Shown one piece after another: positions 7,019 to 13,689 of a stretch of DNA of 15,986 nt (its first letter is position 1; each line of letters opens with the position of its first letter). The translations under genes were made by a program, and so were the position numbers. The stretch lies in NCBI GenBank assembly GCA_003224135.1, contig QHYO01000187.1:1-15986 (forward strand), written 5' to 3'. A model generated the notes under the pieces. The model did not search any database. It was not told where the DNA came from and worked only from the letters and a program-made list of their open reading frames with translations. This stretch comes from Acidobacteriota bacterium (GTDB lineage: Bacteria > Acidobacteriota > Terriglobia > Acidiferrales > UBA7541).

Positions 7019-7024
7019 CTCCTC
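7019..7024 (-). promoter_or_regulatory. Ribosome-binding site deciding the HhH start
   Basis: GAGGAG on the minus strand is eight bases from the ATG at 7010 but two bases from the ATG at 7016. Only the inner codon has workable spacing, which trims the first two residues from the longer reading. Confidence 0.65.
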
Positions 7025-7036
7025 TGTGTTCCGTGA

Positions 7037-7065
7037 ATTGTATTCTTTGAATTTAATCGCTAACC
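7037..7065 (-). promoter_or_regulatory. Candidate promoter for the HhH gene
   Basis: TACAAT (7042-7037 on the minus strand) matches the -10 consensus at 5 of 6 positions. It would give a start near 7030 and a leader of about 20 nt. The -35 position (GGTTAG, 7065-7060) is poor, so the call rests mainly on the -10 box and its AT-rich setting. Confidence 0.3.
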
Positions 7066-7070
7066 ATCCA

Positions 7071-8060
7071 TTATTTTTCCGCTGCTCTATATCCGGCTTT
7101 CGTGGCGTCCGCTTCCGTCATGTACTTTCCCTGCTTTGTCTTTCCATACCAGCGGGTGCCGGGCTTGTGGTAGATGCCGGAGTCCGTATTAACCCAGACC
7201 ATTCCATTGCTGTTGGCAGGCGGCGTCTGTTGCTGAGTGGTCGTTGCCTTCGTGGAAGTTGATGCTGTGTTGGTAGATGACGGTTGAGCCGGCGCTGGCT
7301 TGTCTGCGGGAGTGCTCGAATGGGTATTCGGAGACCTGCTACTCGAAGAACTGCCGGTCGAATTGGTGGCCGACGCCGTTTTGCGTTCCGGAGTACTGGC
7401 AGGAGCAGGATTCGCAGCAGGCGCCGAGGCTGCTGTCCCGGTGTCGGCGCTATCGGAAGACTTGGCTTTCTTGGAGCTGCTCTTTTTCGTTGTGCTTGCG
7501 TCCACGCCGGCAGTGGTATCCGCCGTGGCAGACTTGCTGTCAGCAGCGCTATCCGAGGCATCGCCGCTCTTGCTCTTTTTCGAACGACTCTTTTTGGCTG
7601 TGCTCGTATCTGCGCTCGCAGCGCTGTCGCTCGTGGCGGTCTTACCTGCACCGGCGCTATCCGCTGCGTCGGCCGATTTCTTGGAACGGCTCTTTTTCTT
7701 CGCGGTCGTTGTGTCCCCTGTACTCGCTGCTGAGCTGTCTGCCACCTCGGCGGTCTTCTTCTTTGACCGGCTCTTCTTGGCAGGGGCTGCCGAATCGTCA
7801 GGAGCCGCGGTATCGGCACTCGCCGTCGCCTTCTTCTTCGATTTCGACTTCGGAGTCTTCGTGGAGTCGGCGCTCGCGTCCGCGCTACTCTGCGAGGCGT
7901 CGGCCGCAGCCTTCTTTTTGCTCTTCTTTTTGGTGGCGGTGCTACTACTGTCGCTCTGGTCCGTCGAACCCGCTTGCTGCGCTCCACGCGTCGCCACACT
8001 GCCGCAAATCAGCAGCATCGCCGCAACCAGCGCCAAAACCACTCCTTTGCTCGATCTCAT
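7071..8060 (-). CDS. Secreted Lys/Ser/Ala-rich disordered protein with conserved C-terminal module
   Basis: The product is 329 aa. Residues 1-27 form a signal peptide with the hydrophobic core VVLALVAAMLLICG. Cys19 is not in a proper lipobox, so a lipoprotein is unlikely. Residues 35-285 are low complexity. Six lysine-rich blocks of the KKKSKKK/KKSRSKK type (near 44, 71, 95, 121, 156 and 192) alternate with Asp/Ser/Ala/Thr linkers, giving a regular charge pattern, and a Pro/Ser/Thr stretch follows. Residues 287-325 (VWVNTDSGIYHKPGTRWYG then GKYMTEADATKAGYR) form a compact module. It resembles the YHxP ... EAxxAGYR core of Ada-type zinc-binding domains but lacks their cysteines. GGAGGGAG six bases upstream supports the start at 8060 rather than 8105. 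Function is unknown; a surface or nucleic-acid/polyanion-binding role is a guess. Long open frames on the opposite strand are by-products of the biased composition. Confidence 0.8.
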   Translation of the reverse strand: MRSSKGVVLALVAAMLLICGSVATRGAQQAGSTDQSDSSSTATKKKSKKKAAADASQSSADASADSTKTPKSKSKKKATASADTAAPDDSAAPAKKSRSKKKTAEVADSSAASTGDTTTAKKKSRSKKSADAADSAGAGKTATSDSAASADTSTAKKSRSKKSKSGDASDSAADSKSATADTTAGVDASTTKKSSSKKAKSSDSADTGTAASAPAANPAPASTPERKTASATNSTGSSSSSRSPNTHSSTPADKPAPAQPSSTNTASTSTKATTTQQQTPPANSNGMVWVNTDSGIYHKPGTRWYGKTKQGKYMTEADATKAGYRAAEK

Positions 8061-8180
8061 CGGCGCTCCCTCCCTCCGCTTCGGTTTGCCTTGGGCCGGG
8101 CACACTCGTAGCTAACGTGTGCGGGCGGGTTGGGGTGGCTCCAGGCATGCCTTGCGGGAATTCCTCAGTGGAATGCGCGC

Positions 8181-8209
8181 ATCATCCTGGAGAAATAGGG
8201 TGAAGTCAA
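8181..8209 (-). promoter_or_regulatory. Candidate promoter for the Lys-rich protein gene
   Basis: TTGACT (8209-8204 on the minus strand, 5 of 6 consensus) and GATGAT (8186-8181, 4 of 6) are 17 bp apart. Transcription would begin near 8174, leaving a leader of about 114 nt. The rest of the 276-bp gap between 8060 and 8337 shows no gene. Confidence 0.4.
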
Positions 8210-8336
8210 GGTGAAAGGAAACGCCTAAACGGTCGAGTAGCGGAGTCTACGGGCAAGGCTCAAGACGCTAACACGAAAAAGAAGATACCGTGACATTTCG
8301 GAAAGTGATGGGTGAAGCGGGTCGGGGAAACTGGAG

Positions 8337-8771
8337 TTAATCCCCGGCAGCCATTGCGCGCGGCTCTTCGATCAACTCGGCAAGCCCGCGGCGCATCGGC
8401 CCGATCGAAAATGCGGGAACCTCGCGCTCGGGGGCCACAGAGAGGCTGGCAGCCTTGTGCGGAAATTCCTGCCGCCGGTCCAGCTTCAGGCCAGCTTCCT
8501 TCAGGAACTCGGCAGAAAAGCCCAGGTCTTCCGCTCGGTCCACGCCCCAGAACCAGAGTTTTTCTTCATTCCTCTGCAGAAAGTCCAGTCCTTCTTCAAG
8601 CTTCTTCATCGCCCGGTCAAAGGAACTGGCCAGGAAGTACACGCCAAGATTCCAAGCGTGTCGCGGGTAGTGCACCTGAATCCTGATGCAGTATTTGCCG
8701 ACCTGATTGCGTTCGATGCTGCAGCGATAGTCGTTCTTTACAATTCTGACAGCCTGAGTTCGCGTAGCCAT
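8337..8771 (-). CDS. Hypothetical 144-aa protein
   Basis: I do not recognise this family. The N-terminal 60 residues look like a small alpha/beta domain: strands RCSIERNQ, KYCIRIQVHY and WNLGVYFLA, then the charged helix FDRAMKKLEEGLDFLQRNEEKLWFW (about 51-75). A second helical part follows (FSAEFLKEAGLKLDRRQEF), and the C-terminal tail is probably flexible. There is no signal peptide or membrane segment, so it should be cytoplasmic. The ATG at 8771 is preferred over an upstream TTG at 8783; neither has a good Shine-Dalgarno sequence. The rich aromatic content (Trp, Tyr, Phe) and balanced composition support real coding. It stands alone, 226 bp downstream of the PpiD gene, in a gap where I see no gene or clear promoter. 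Confidence 0.7.
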   Translation of the reverse strand: MATRTQAVRIVKNDYRCSIERNQVGKYCIRIQVHYPRHAWNLGVYFLASSFDRAMKKLEEGLDFLQRNEEKLWFWGVDRAEDLGFSAEFLKEAGLKLDRRQEFPHKAASLSVAPEREVPAFSIGPMRRGLAELIEEPRAMAAGD

Positions 8772-8972
8772 TGGAGTTACCAATTGAATGAAGTCAGAGT
8801 CGTTTTGCAGTTATTGCGGGCCCGGAAGGCGACGGCAGGAGCCGGGATCCGCTCCCCATGGATTACAGGTACCTAAGGTCGCCGCAGGTTGGGCCTTGCG
8901 GATATCAAAAAGGGACAGCAATAGCGTAGCGGGCGGATTGCTGGAGCGCAAGTACCCCCTATGTAAACTATA

Positions 8973-8994
8973 AACCTTTTATTTTCAATAGGTT
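8973..8994 (-). terminator. AT-rich hairpin after the PpiD stop codon
   Basis: AACCTTTT (8973-8980) and AATAGGTT (8987-8994) pair with one mismatch around a 6-nt loop, three bases past the PpiD stop. The following minus-strand sequence is TATAGTTTAC, only partly T-rich. It is a plausible but weak terminator. Confidence 0.3.
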
Positions 8995-8997
8995 GAA

Positions 8998-10920
8998 CTA
9001 ACCGAGATCGCCGAAGCCCTTCAATTTTTCGGGCATCAGTTTCAACTTTCCTTCTTGTTTCAGACGCTCTTCGAGACTGGATCGGAACGCCTCATAAGCC
9101 AGTCCGCGCTTTTCATTGAGCACTTGTTCCGTCAAATCCTTCTTCTGTTTCTCAAAATCCGCCGGATTCGCTTCCGTTTTTGTTTCAACGCGGTAAACGA
9201 GCCAGTTCAATCCAAGATTCTGCGGAGCGGAAACGTCGCCAGCCTTCATCCCGAACGCTGCGCTGACCTGTTTACCGCTGCCGACGCCCGGAATCGAGCC
9301 TGCACGAGAGAATTCATCACTGGTTTTCGGGTCGAGCCCAAGCGCTTTTGCCGCAGCGTCGAACTTTTCACCGGCTTTCGCCCGCTTGCTCAGTTCTTCG
9401 GCCTTCGAGCGTGCGGCCTGTTGCGCTTTTTCTTGCTTCAGGGAAGCAACAATTTTATCTCGAACCTCTTCCAGACTGCCCTGGTGACTTGGGAGCACCT
9501 GCTTCAAGGTCAGCACAACATATCCGCGATCGGTACGAATGGGCGGACTTACTTCCCCTTCACGCAGCCGGAAAATGGTGTCCTTTACTTCCGGAGAATT
9601 GCCGAGTTCAAGAAGCGGCTCGTTCGCCGCAACTGCCCTCGTCTGAGCAACTTGCAGATGATATTCCTTTGCCAAATCCGCCAGCGGAGTGCGATTTGAT
9701 TTGCGAATCGCCGTGGCAAGTTGGTCCGCAACTCTGCTGGCTTCGTTGTCAGCCTTTGCCAGCATCAGCGGCGCACGAATCGAATCTTTCACTTCGTCGA
9801 ACGGCTTTGTGTGTGCGATTTCCTTTTCCAATACCTTGATGATGTGGAAGCCGTACTGCGTTTTCACCAAATCCGAAATGCTTCCGGGCTGCTGGGAAAA
9901 GGCCGCTTTCTCGAATTCCGGCACGGTCTGGCCCTGTACGATCCAGCCCAGATCCCCGCCCTTGTCCTTTGTTCCCGGATCCTCGGAATATTTCTTGGCC
10001 AGCTCATCGAACTTTGCGCCCTTTTTTGCCTGTTTGAGAACGTCCTCGGCCTTCTTCTTGATTTCGTCGACTTCGGCGTCCGGCTTGCCGACAGTCATAA
10101 AGAGAATGTGCTGCGCGTGCACACGATTGGGCACCTGATACTGCGCGATGTCCTGCTGATACTTTACTTTCAGTTCGTCGTCGGAGATTTGCACGCTCTG
10201 GCGAAGCTTCGTCAGATCGACCAGTCCGTATTCAACAGCCCTTTTCTCGGGAATTTGATACTGGCTTTTGCTCTTCTCGTAGGCTTCCTTGATTTCGGCC
10301 TCAGACGGGGTAATTTTGGCTTCGAGGTCCTCCGGCTTGACCAGCGCGTAGTTGAGCTTCACCTTTTCGTTCTGATAGCGGAATTGCTCCATCAACTCGT
10401 TGGGGCCGGCGCTGACACCATCGGTTACCAGCCGGCGAAACTTCTCTTCCAGGAGTCCCTGTTTGATCAGGTCTTCGAACACCGGCACGGTCATTCCAAA
10501 ACGTTGCTGCACCTGCTGCGCGTACTGATCCATTCCCACGGGACTGTCGCCATTAAAAGCTGTCGGCAGGAATTGCTTTACGCGGTCCGCAATCTCTTCG
10601 TTCGTAACTTTGATTCCCAGGCGGTTCGCTTCGTATTGAACTTCTTTCGTGTATACCAGTTGCGTCAGGATTTGCCTGGCATAGAGCCCTTCGAGTGGTT
10701 TGGGCACCTGATTGCGTCGCTCAATTTCGCTGAGTTGTTGGCGCACCTCGGCCAGAGAGACGGTTTGGTCCCCAATCTTTGCCACCGTGTCGTTGGATTC
10801 CGAATCCGCAGTCGGTCCTGTCGGCAACAGGTAGCTGAGCATCCCGATTCCAAGCACCCCGATCACAGCCCCGAGAAGAATTCGGACTCCAAGTTTTCGT
10901 TGATCAAATGCTCCAGCCAT
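8998..10920 (-). CDS. ppiD: PpiD-type membrane-anchored peptidyl-prolyl cis-trans isomerase
   Basis: The product is 640 aa, close to the roughly 620 aa of E. coli PpiD. One membrane helix lies at residues 12-32, leaving the rest in the periplasm. A SurA-N-like chaperone region spans about 45-170, starting VAKIGDQTVSLAEVRQQL. The parvulin domain spans about 266-367 and shows RVHAQHILF, YSEDPGTKDKGGDLGWI, VPEFEKAAF and TQYGFHIIKV. A second, degenerate parvulin-like unit lies at about 430-475 (LREGEVSPPIRTDRGYVVLTL). A third at about 540-580 (GVGSGKQVSAAFGMKAGDVSAP) is shorter still. A charged helical tail ends the protein. The role is folding of proteins leaving the Sec translocon. The ATG at 10920 begins the cytoplasmic stub (FDQRKLGVR) expected before the anchor, with GGGAG about nine bases upstream. 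It has its own promoter and is separate from the nucleoside operon. Confidence 0.92.
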   Translation of the reverse strand: MAGAFDQRKLGVRILLGAVIGVLGIGMLSYLLPTGPTADSESNDTVAKIGDQTVSLAEVRQQLSEIERRNQVPKPLEGLYARQILTQLVYTKEVQYEANRLGIKVTNEEIADRVKQFLPTAFNGDSPVGMDQYAQQVQQRFGMTVPVFEDLIKQGLLEEKFRRLVTDGVSAGPNELMEQFRYQNEKVKLNYALVKPEDLEAKITPSEAEIKEAYEKSKSQYQIPEKRAVEYGLVDLTKLRQSVQISDDELKVKYQQDIAQYQVPNRVHAQHILFMTVGKPDAEVDEIKKKAEDVLKQAKKGAKFDELAKKYSEDPGTKDKGGDLGWIVQGQTVPEFEKAAFSQQPGSISDLVKTQYGFHIIKVLEKEIAHTKPFDEVKDSIRAPLMLAKADNEASRVADQLATAIRKSNRTPLADLAKEYHLQVAQTRAVAANEPLLELGNSPEVKDTIFRLREGEVSPPIRTDRGYVVLTLKQVLPSHQGSLEEVRDKIVASLKQEKAQQAARSKAEELSKRAKAGEKFDAAAKALGLDPKTSDEFSRAGSIPGVGSGKQVSAAFGMKAGDVSAPQNLGLNWLVYRVETKTEANPADFEKQKKDLTEQVLNEKRGLAYEAFRSSLEERLKQEGKLKLMPEKLKGFGDLG

Positions 10921-10955
10921 CCGTAGCGTCTCCCTCGACTGTGGTCAAACCAAAC

Positions 10956-10985
10956 ATTATAGACGAGCGTACTGTTTCGCCTCAA
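10956..10985 (-). promoter_or_regulatory. Strong sigma-70-type promoter of ppiD
   Basis: A perfect TATAAT (10961-10956 on the minus strand) follows TTGAGG (10985-10980, 4 of 6) at an 18-bp spacing. Transcription should start near 10949, giving a leader of about 29 nt with GGGAG before the ATG. This is the best promoter match in the window. Confidence 0.75.
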
Positions 10986-11101
10986 ATCAATTCGCGGAAT
11001 TTCCTTCCTCTGAACGACGCGGCGAAAAACTATCTTCCGTTACGCCGGCCTGTTCTGCACTGCGGGGCATTCGTTGCGCGGTGGCCTAAGTTACAAGTTA
11101 T

Positions 11102-11518
11102 CTATAAGCTCGAGGCGTCGAACGGTTTGGGAAAAAGCTCTCTCATCGGAACGATTTCGATCTTACCCTTCAGATTCGCCAGAATCACCGGTACGTCGCC
11201 GCAAAATTCCCAAATGAGCTGGCGGCACGCTCCGCAAGGCGCCGTCAGTGCATCCGTATCCGCCACCACCGCGATGGCATCGAAACCGCGTTCACCTTCG
11301 CTGATGGCTTTGACGATGGCGACGCGCTCCGCGCAGATCGTCAGCCCGTAGGTAGCGTTCTCCACGTTGCATCCGCCGAAGATTCTGCCAGACGTGGCGC
11401 GCAGTCCCGCGCCGACGCGGAAATTTGAGTACGCCGCATGCGCGTTCTCTCTCGCCGATTTCGCCGCGGCAATCAATGTTTCAAATTCGCTCGCGCTCAA
11501 TGCCTCGTGTTCGCTCAC
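11102..11518 (-). CDS. cdd: Cytidine deaminase
   Basis: This 138-aa protein has the size of the tetrameric cytidine deaminases. It deaminates cytidine and deoxycytidine to uridine and deoxyuridine. The zinc site is complete: Cys62 with the catalytic Glu64 in TICAERVAI, and Cys95 and Cys98 in PCGACRQ. The substrate-binding stretch SNFRVGAGL (31-39) and the FGGCNVENATYGLT segment (47-60) are also typical. The start is a GTG at 11518 whose bases overlap the TGA stop of the upstream punA gene (GTGA), with GAGGG eight bases before it, so translation is probably coupled. It is the last gene of the deoA-nupC-punA-cdd operon. I saw no clear terminator in the 181 bp that follow. Confidence 0.96.
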   Translation of the reverse strand: MSEHEALSASEFETLIAAAKSARENAHAAYSNFRVGAGLRATSGRIFGGCNVENATYGLTICAERVAIVKAISEGERGFDAIAVVADTDALTAPCGACRQLIWEFCGDVPVILANLKGKIEIVPMRELFPKPFDASSL

Positions 11519-12378
11519 GCCATGGCCCTCGCGATTTTTGGAATGACGGCTTTCAGAAGAGCGATAAACTGATCTTTTACGCGAGCGCCGGTCTCAAAAA
11601 CTTCTTCCGCAGTAAGGCTGGCACCCGTGATGCCGGCGGCCATGTTGGTGACGCAGGAGATGCCAAGGACGCGAATGCCGGAGTGCCGTGCAGCCAGCAC
11701 CTCCGGCACGGTGGACATGCCGACAAGGTCCGCGCCGAGAGTACGGAAGGAATGAATCTCCGCCGGTGTTTCGTAGTTAGGACCTGCAAGAGCGAGATAA
11801 ACGCCTTCGTGAAGGTTGCTAGCGAGCTTTTTTCCTTCTTCCGCGACGAAGCGGCGGAATTCCGGGTCATACACGCGCGTCATATCCGGGAAGCGAGGAC
11901 CGAAGCGATCTTCATTCGGTCCTATAAGGGGGTTCGCGCCCTGCAGATTGATGTGGTCGCGAATGGCGACTAGGGCGCCCTCGGAATAGCTGAGATTGAT
12001 ACCTCCAGCGGCGTTGGTGACAATGAGCGCTTTGGCGCCCATCCGCGCGAACACACGAATCGGAAACGCGACTTGCTTCGCCGAGTAGCCTTCGTACAAA
12101 TGAACACGGCCCTGCATTCCCGCGACCGCAACACCATCCACCGTTCCAAGGACGAGTTGTCCGGCATGTCCGATTGCCGTCGATCGCGGGAAGTGAGGAA
12201 TCTTTGCGTACGGAATCTTCTTGGCGTTTTCAAATTCATCTGCGAATGCGCCCAATCCTGAGCCGAGCACCAGCGCAATCTTTGGCTGCAACTTGGTTTT
12301 GGAAAGAATGAACTTTGCGGCCTTTTCTGCTTGCACGAACTCGGCGGTTGCTTTTTCCTTTGGTTTTCGATTCGGCAT
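11515..12378 (-). CDS. punA: Purine nucleoside phosphorylase, trimeric class
   Basis: The product is 287 aa, the usual size of trimeric (human-type, PunA/XapA) phosphorylases. The enzyme splits inosine and guanosine, and their deoxy forms, with phosphate to give base and (deoxy)ribose-1-phosphate. Visible sites are Ser40 in LVLGSGLGAF (phosphate), His71, His93 in GRVHLYEGY, TNAAGG (121-126), Glu203 in GPNYETPAE, Met221 in GMSTVPE and Asn245 in CVTNMAAG. Glu203 and Asn245 correspond to the human residues that select 6-oxopurines, so adenosine is probably a poor substrate. The start at 12378 is chosen because the family N-terminus begins here; the longer frame to 12564 would run deep into nupC and encodes unrelated sequence. 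It lies 23 bp after nupC and overlaps cdd by 4 bp. Confidence 0.95.
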   Translation of the reverse strand: MPNRKPKEKATAEFVQAEKAAKFILSKTKLQPKIALVLGSGLGAFADEFENAKKIPYAKIPHFPRSTAIGHAGQLVLGTVDGVAVAGMQGRVHLYEGYSAKQVAFPIRVFARMGAKALIVTNAAGGINLSYSEGALVAIRDHINLQGANPLIGPNEDRFGPRFPDMTRVYDPEFRRFVAEEGKKLASNLHEGVYLALAGPNYETPAEIHSFRTLGADLVGMSTVPEVLAARHSGIRVLGISCVTNMAAGITGASLTAEEVFETGARVKDQFIALLKAVIPKIARAMA

Positions 12379-12401
12379 GAAACTCTTTCTTCCCAAACTC
12401 G

Positions 12402-13625
12402 CTACGTCAGCAGCCCAACGATGGACGCCGACATCAGGTTCGCCATCGTTCCCGCGAGCATCGCGCGAATACCCAGACGCGCAAGGTCTCCGCGCCGCTC
12501 CGGAGCAAGGGCACCAATTCCGCCAATCTGAATTCCGATGGAACTGAAATTTGCGAAGCCGCATAACGCAAACGTCGCGATGGTGAACGATCTAGGATCT
12601 ATCTGACCCTTGTATCCGCCCAATTGCTGAAACGCGACGACTTCGTTCACGACCATTCGCGTTCCCAACAGATTTCCAATTAGCGAACAGTCGTTCCAGG
12701 GAATTCCGATTACAAATGCCACCGGCGCGAATACCCAGCCAAAAATCTGTTGCAAGCTTTCTGGAAACCGCGGCAGCCCATGCGCCGCGAGCCAGTTGTG
12801 AGTGCCGCCCATGATCGCATTCACCAGAGCCAGCAGCGCGATGAAGGTGATCAGCATCGCGCCGACATTTAGAGCCAGGTGCAAACCCTCAACGGTCCCT
12901 CGGGAAATCGCGCCGAGAAAATTCGCTTCCTTTTCCATCGGCGGCATTTCGACTCGGCCAGCCGTCAGCGGCTCTTCAGTTTCCGGCACCAGCATTTTAG
13001 CCATCAGCAGAGTTCCCGGCGCGGTCATGATCACGGCTGTCAGCAAATGTTTTGCCTCGACACCATAGCTAATGTAGAGCGCCATGATTGCGCCGGACAC
13101 GTGAGCCATGCCGCTGGTCATGACGGTCATCAATTCCGATTTGGTCATTTTTGGCAGGAACGGCCGAATGGTCAGCGGAGCTTCCGTCTGCCCCATGAAA
13201 ATGCTGGCCGCCACGTTCAGAGACTCCGCGCCGCTCGCGCCCATGATCCGCTGCATAAGCCAAGCCGCCGCGCGAATAACAATTTGCATCACGCCGAGGT
13301 AATAAAGCAGAGCGAACAGCGCCGCGATAAATATAATGGTTGGCAAAATCTGGAAGGCGAACACCGCTCCAAACGAAGAATTCTTCTTGCCCAGTTCGCC
13401 AAAAATAAATTCCGATCCCACATAGGAAAAATTTAAAAGCTGCGTCACTTTTGCGCCGAGCCACGCGAAAATCGCTCGCCCTACTTCAAACTTCAGCGCG
13501 AATGTCAATTGCAGTCCAACGCCCCACAAGACTGTTTTTAGCTTGATCGCTCGCCGATCCGTCGAAAACGCAAAAGCCAAGCCGACCATGCTGAGCAATC
13601 CCAGGATACCGGTAAATCGTCCCAT
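12402..13625 (-). CDS. nupC: Concentrative nucleoside transporter (CNT/NupC family)
   Basis: This 407-aa membrane protein matches bacterial CNT transporters in length and layout. Several hydrophobic helices precede the gate region, and the nucleoside-binding motifs are all present: GQTEAP (145-150), VVNEVVAF (325-332) and CGFANFSSIGIQIG (355-368). Gln146, Thr147, Glu148, Asn327, Glu328, Asn359 and Ser362 line up with the substrate-contacting residues of Vibrio cholerae CNT. The family imports purine and pyrimidine nucleosides with a proton or sodium ion; the coupling ion cannot be decided here. GGAG six bases upstream supports the ATG at 13625. It is the second gene of the salvage operon, 64 bp after deoA, and that gap contains a 26-bp palindrome. 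A cytoplasmic loop at about 212-236 carries several acidic residues. Confidence 0.95.
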   Translation of the reverse strand: MGRFTGILGLLSMVGLAFAFSTDRRAIKLKTVLWGVGLQLTFALKFEVGRAIFAWLGAKVTQLLNFSYVGSEFIFGELGKKNSSFGAVFAFQILPTIIFIAALFALLYYLGVMQIVIRAAAWLMQRIMGASGAESLNVAASIFMGQTEAPLTIRPFLPKMTKSELMTVMTSGMAHVSGAIMALYISYGVEAKHLLTAVIMTAPGTLLMAKMLVPETEEPLTAGRVEMPPMEKEANFLGAISRGTVEGLHLALNVGAMLITFIALLALVNAIMGGTHNWLAAHGLPRFPESLQQIFGWVFAPVAFVIGIPWNDCSLIGNLLGTRMVVNEVVAFQQLGGYKGQIDPRSFTIATFALCGFANFSSIGIQIGGIGALAPERRGDLARLGIRAMLAGTMANLMSASIVGLLT

Positions 13626-13642
13626 GCACGCTCCGCTCTATC

Positions 13643-13668
13643 TCAGGGTTTGTACGTGCAAACCCTGA
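13643..13668. repeat. 26-bp near-perfect palindrome between deoA and nupC
   Basis: TCAGGGTTTG (13643-13652) and CAAACCCTGA (13659-13668) are exact reverse complements around TACGTG. The inner bases also pair except for one position, so 12 of 13 half-site positions match. It lies 17 bases upstream of the nupC start on the minus strand. No T-run follows, so it is not a standard terminator. It could be an operator, an RNA stem protecting or dividing the message, or an attenuator. Confidence 0.75.
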
Positions 13669-13689
13669 ACCCCTCGAAGTCGTTAAACT

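Noticed and set aside
7277..8203. Long plus-strand open frames of 308 and 271 codons opposite the Lys-rich protein gene
   Set aside because: They are mirror images of low-complexity Lys/Ser/Ala codons, giving Ser/Arg-rich or Leu/Ala/Phe-rich repeats without a ribosome-binding site. The minus-strand frame has a proper signal peptide, Shine-Dalgarno sequence and a C-terminal module.
8772..8997. Possible RNA gene in the gap between ppiD and the 144-aa gene
   Set aside because: I looked for tRNA-like arms and conserved loops and found none; only a weak AT-rich hairpin near 8973-8994 is visible.
11089..11104. AAGTTA direct repeat next to the cdd stop codon
   Set aside because: Two six-base copies with no inverted symmetry; neither a terminator nor a mobile-element end is supported.
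12379..12564. Extended start of the purine nucleoside phosphorylase
   Set aside because: The extra 62 residues overlap the end of nupC in another frame and do not resemble the family. The ATG at 12378 begins at the usual N-terminus.
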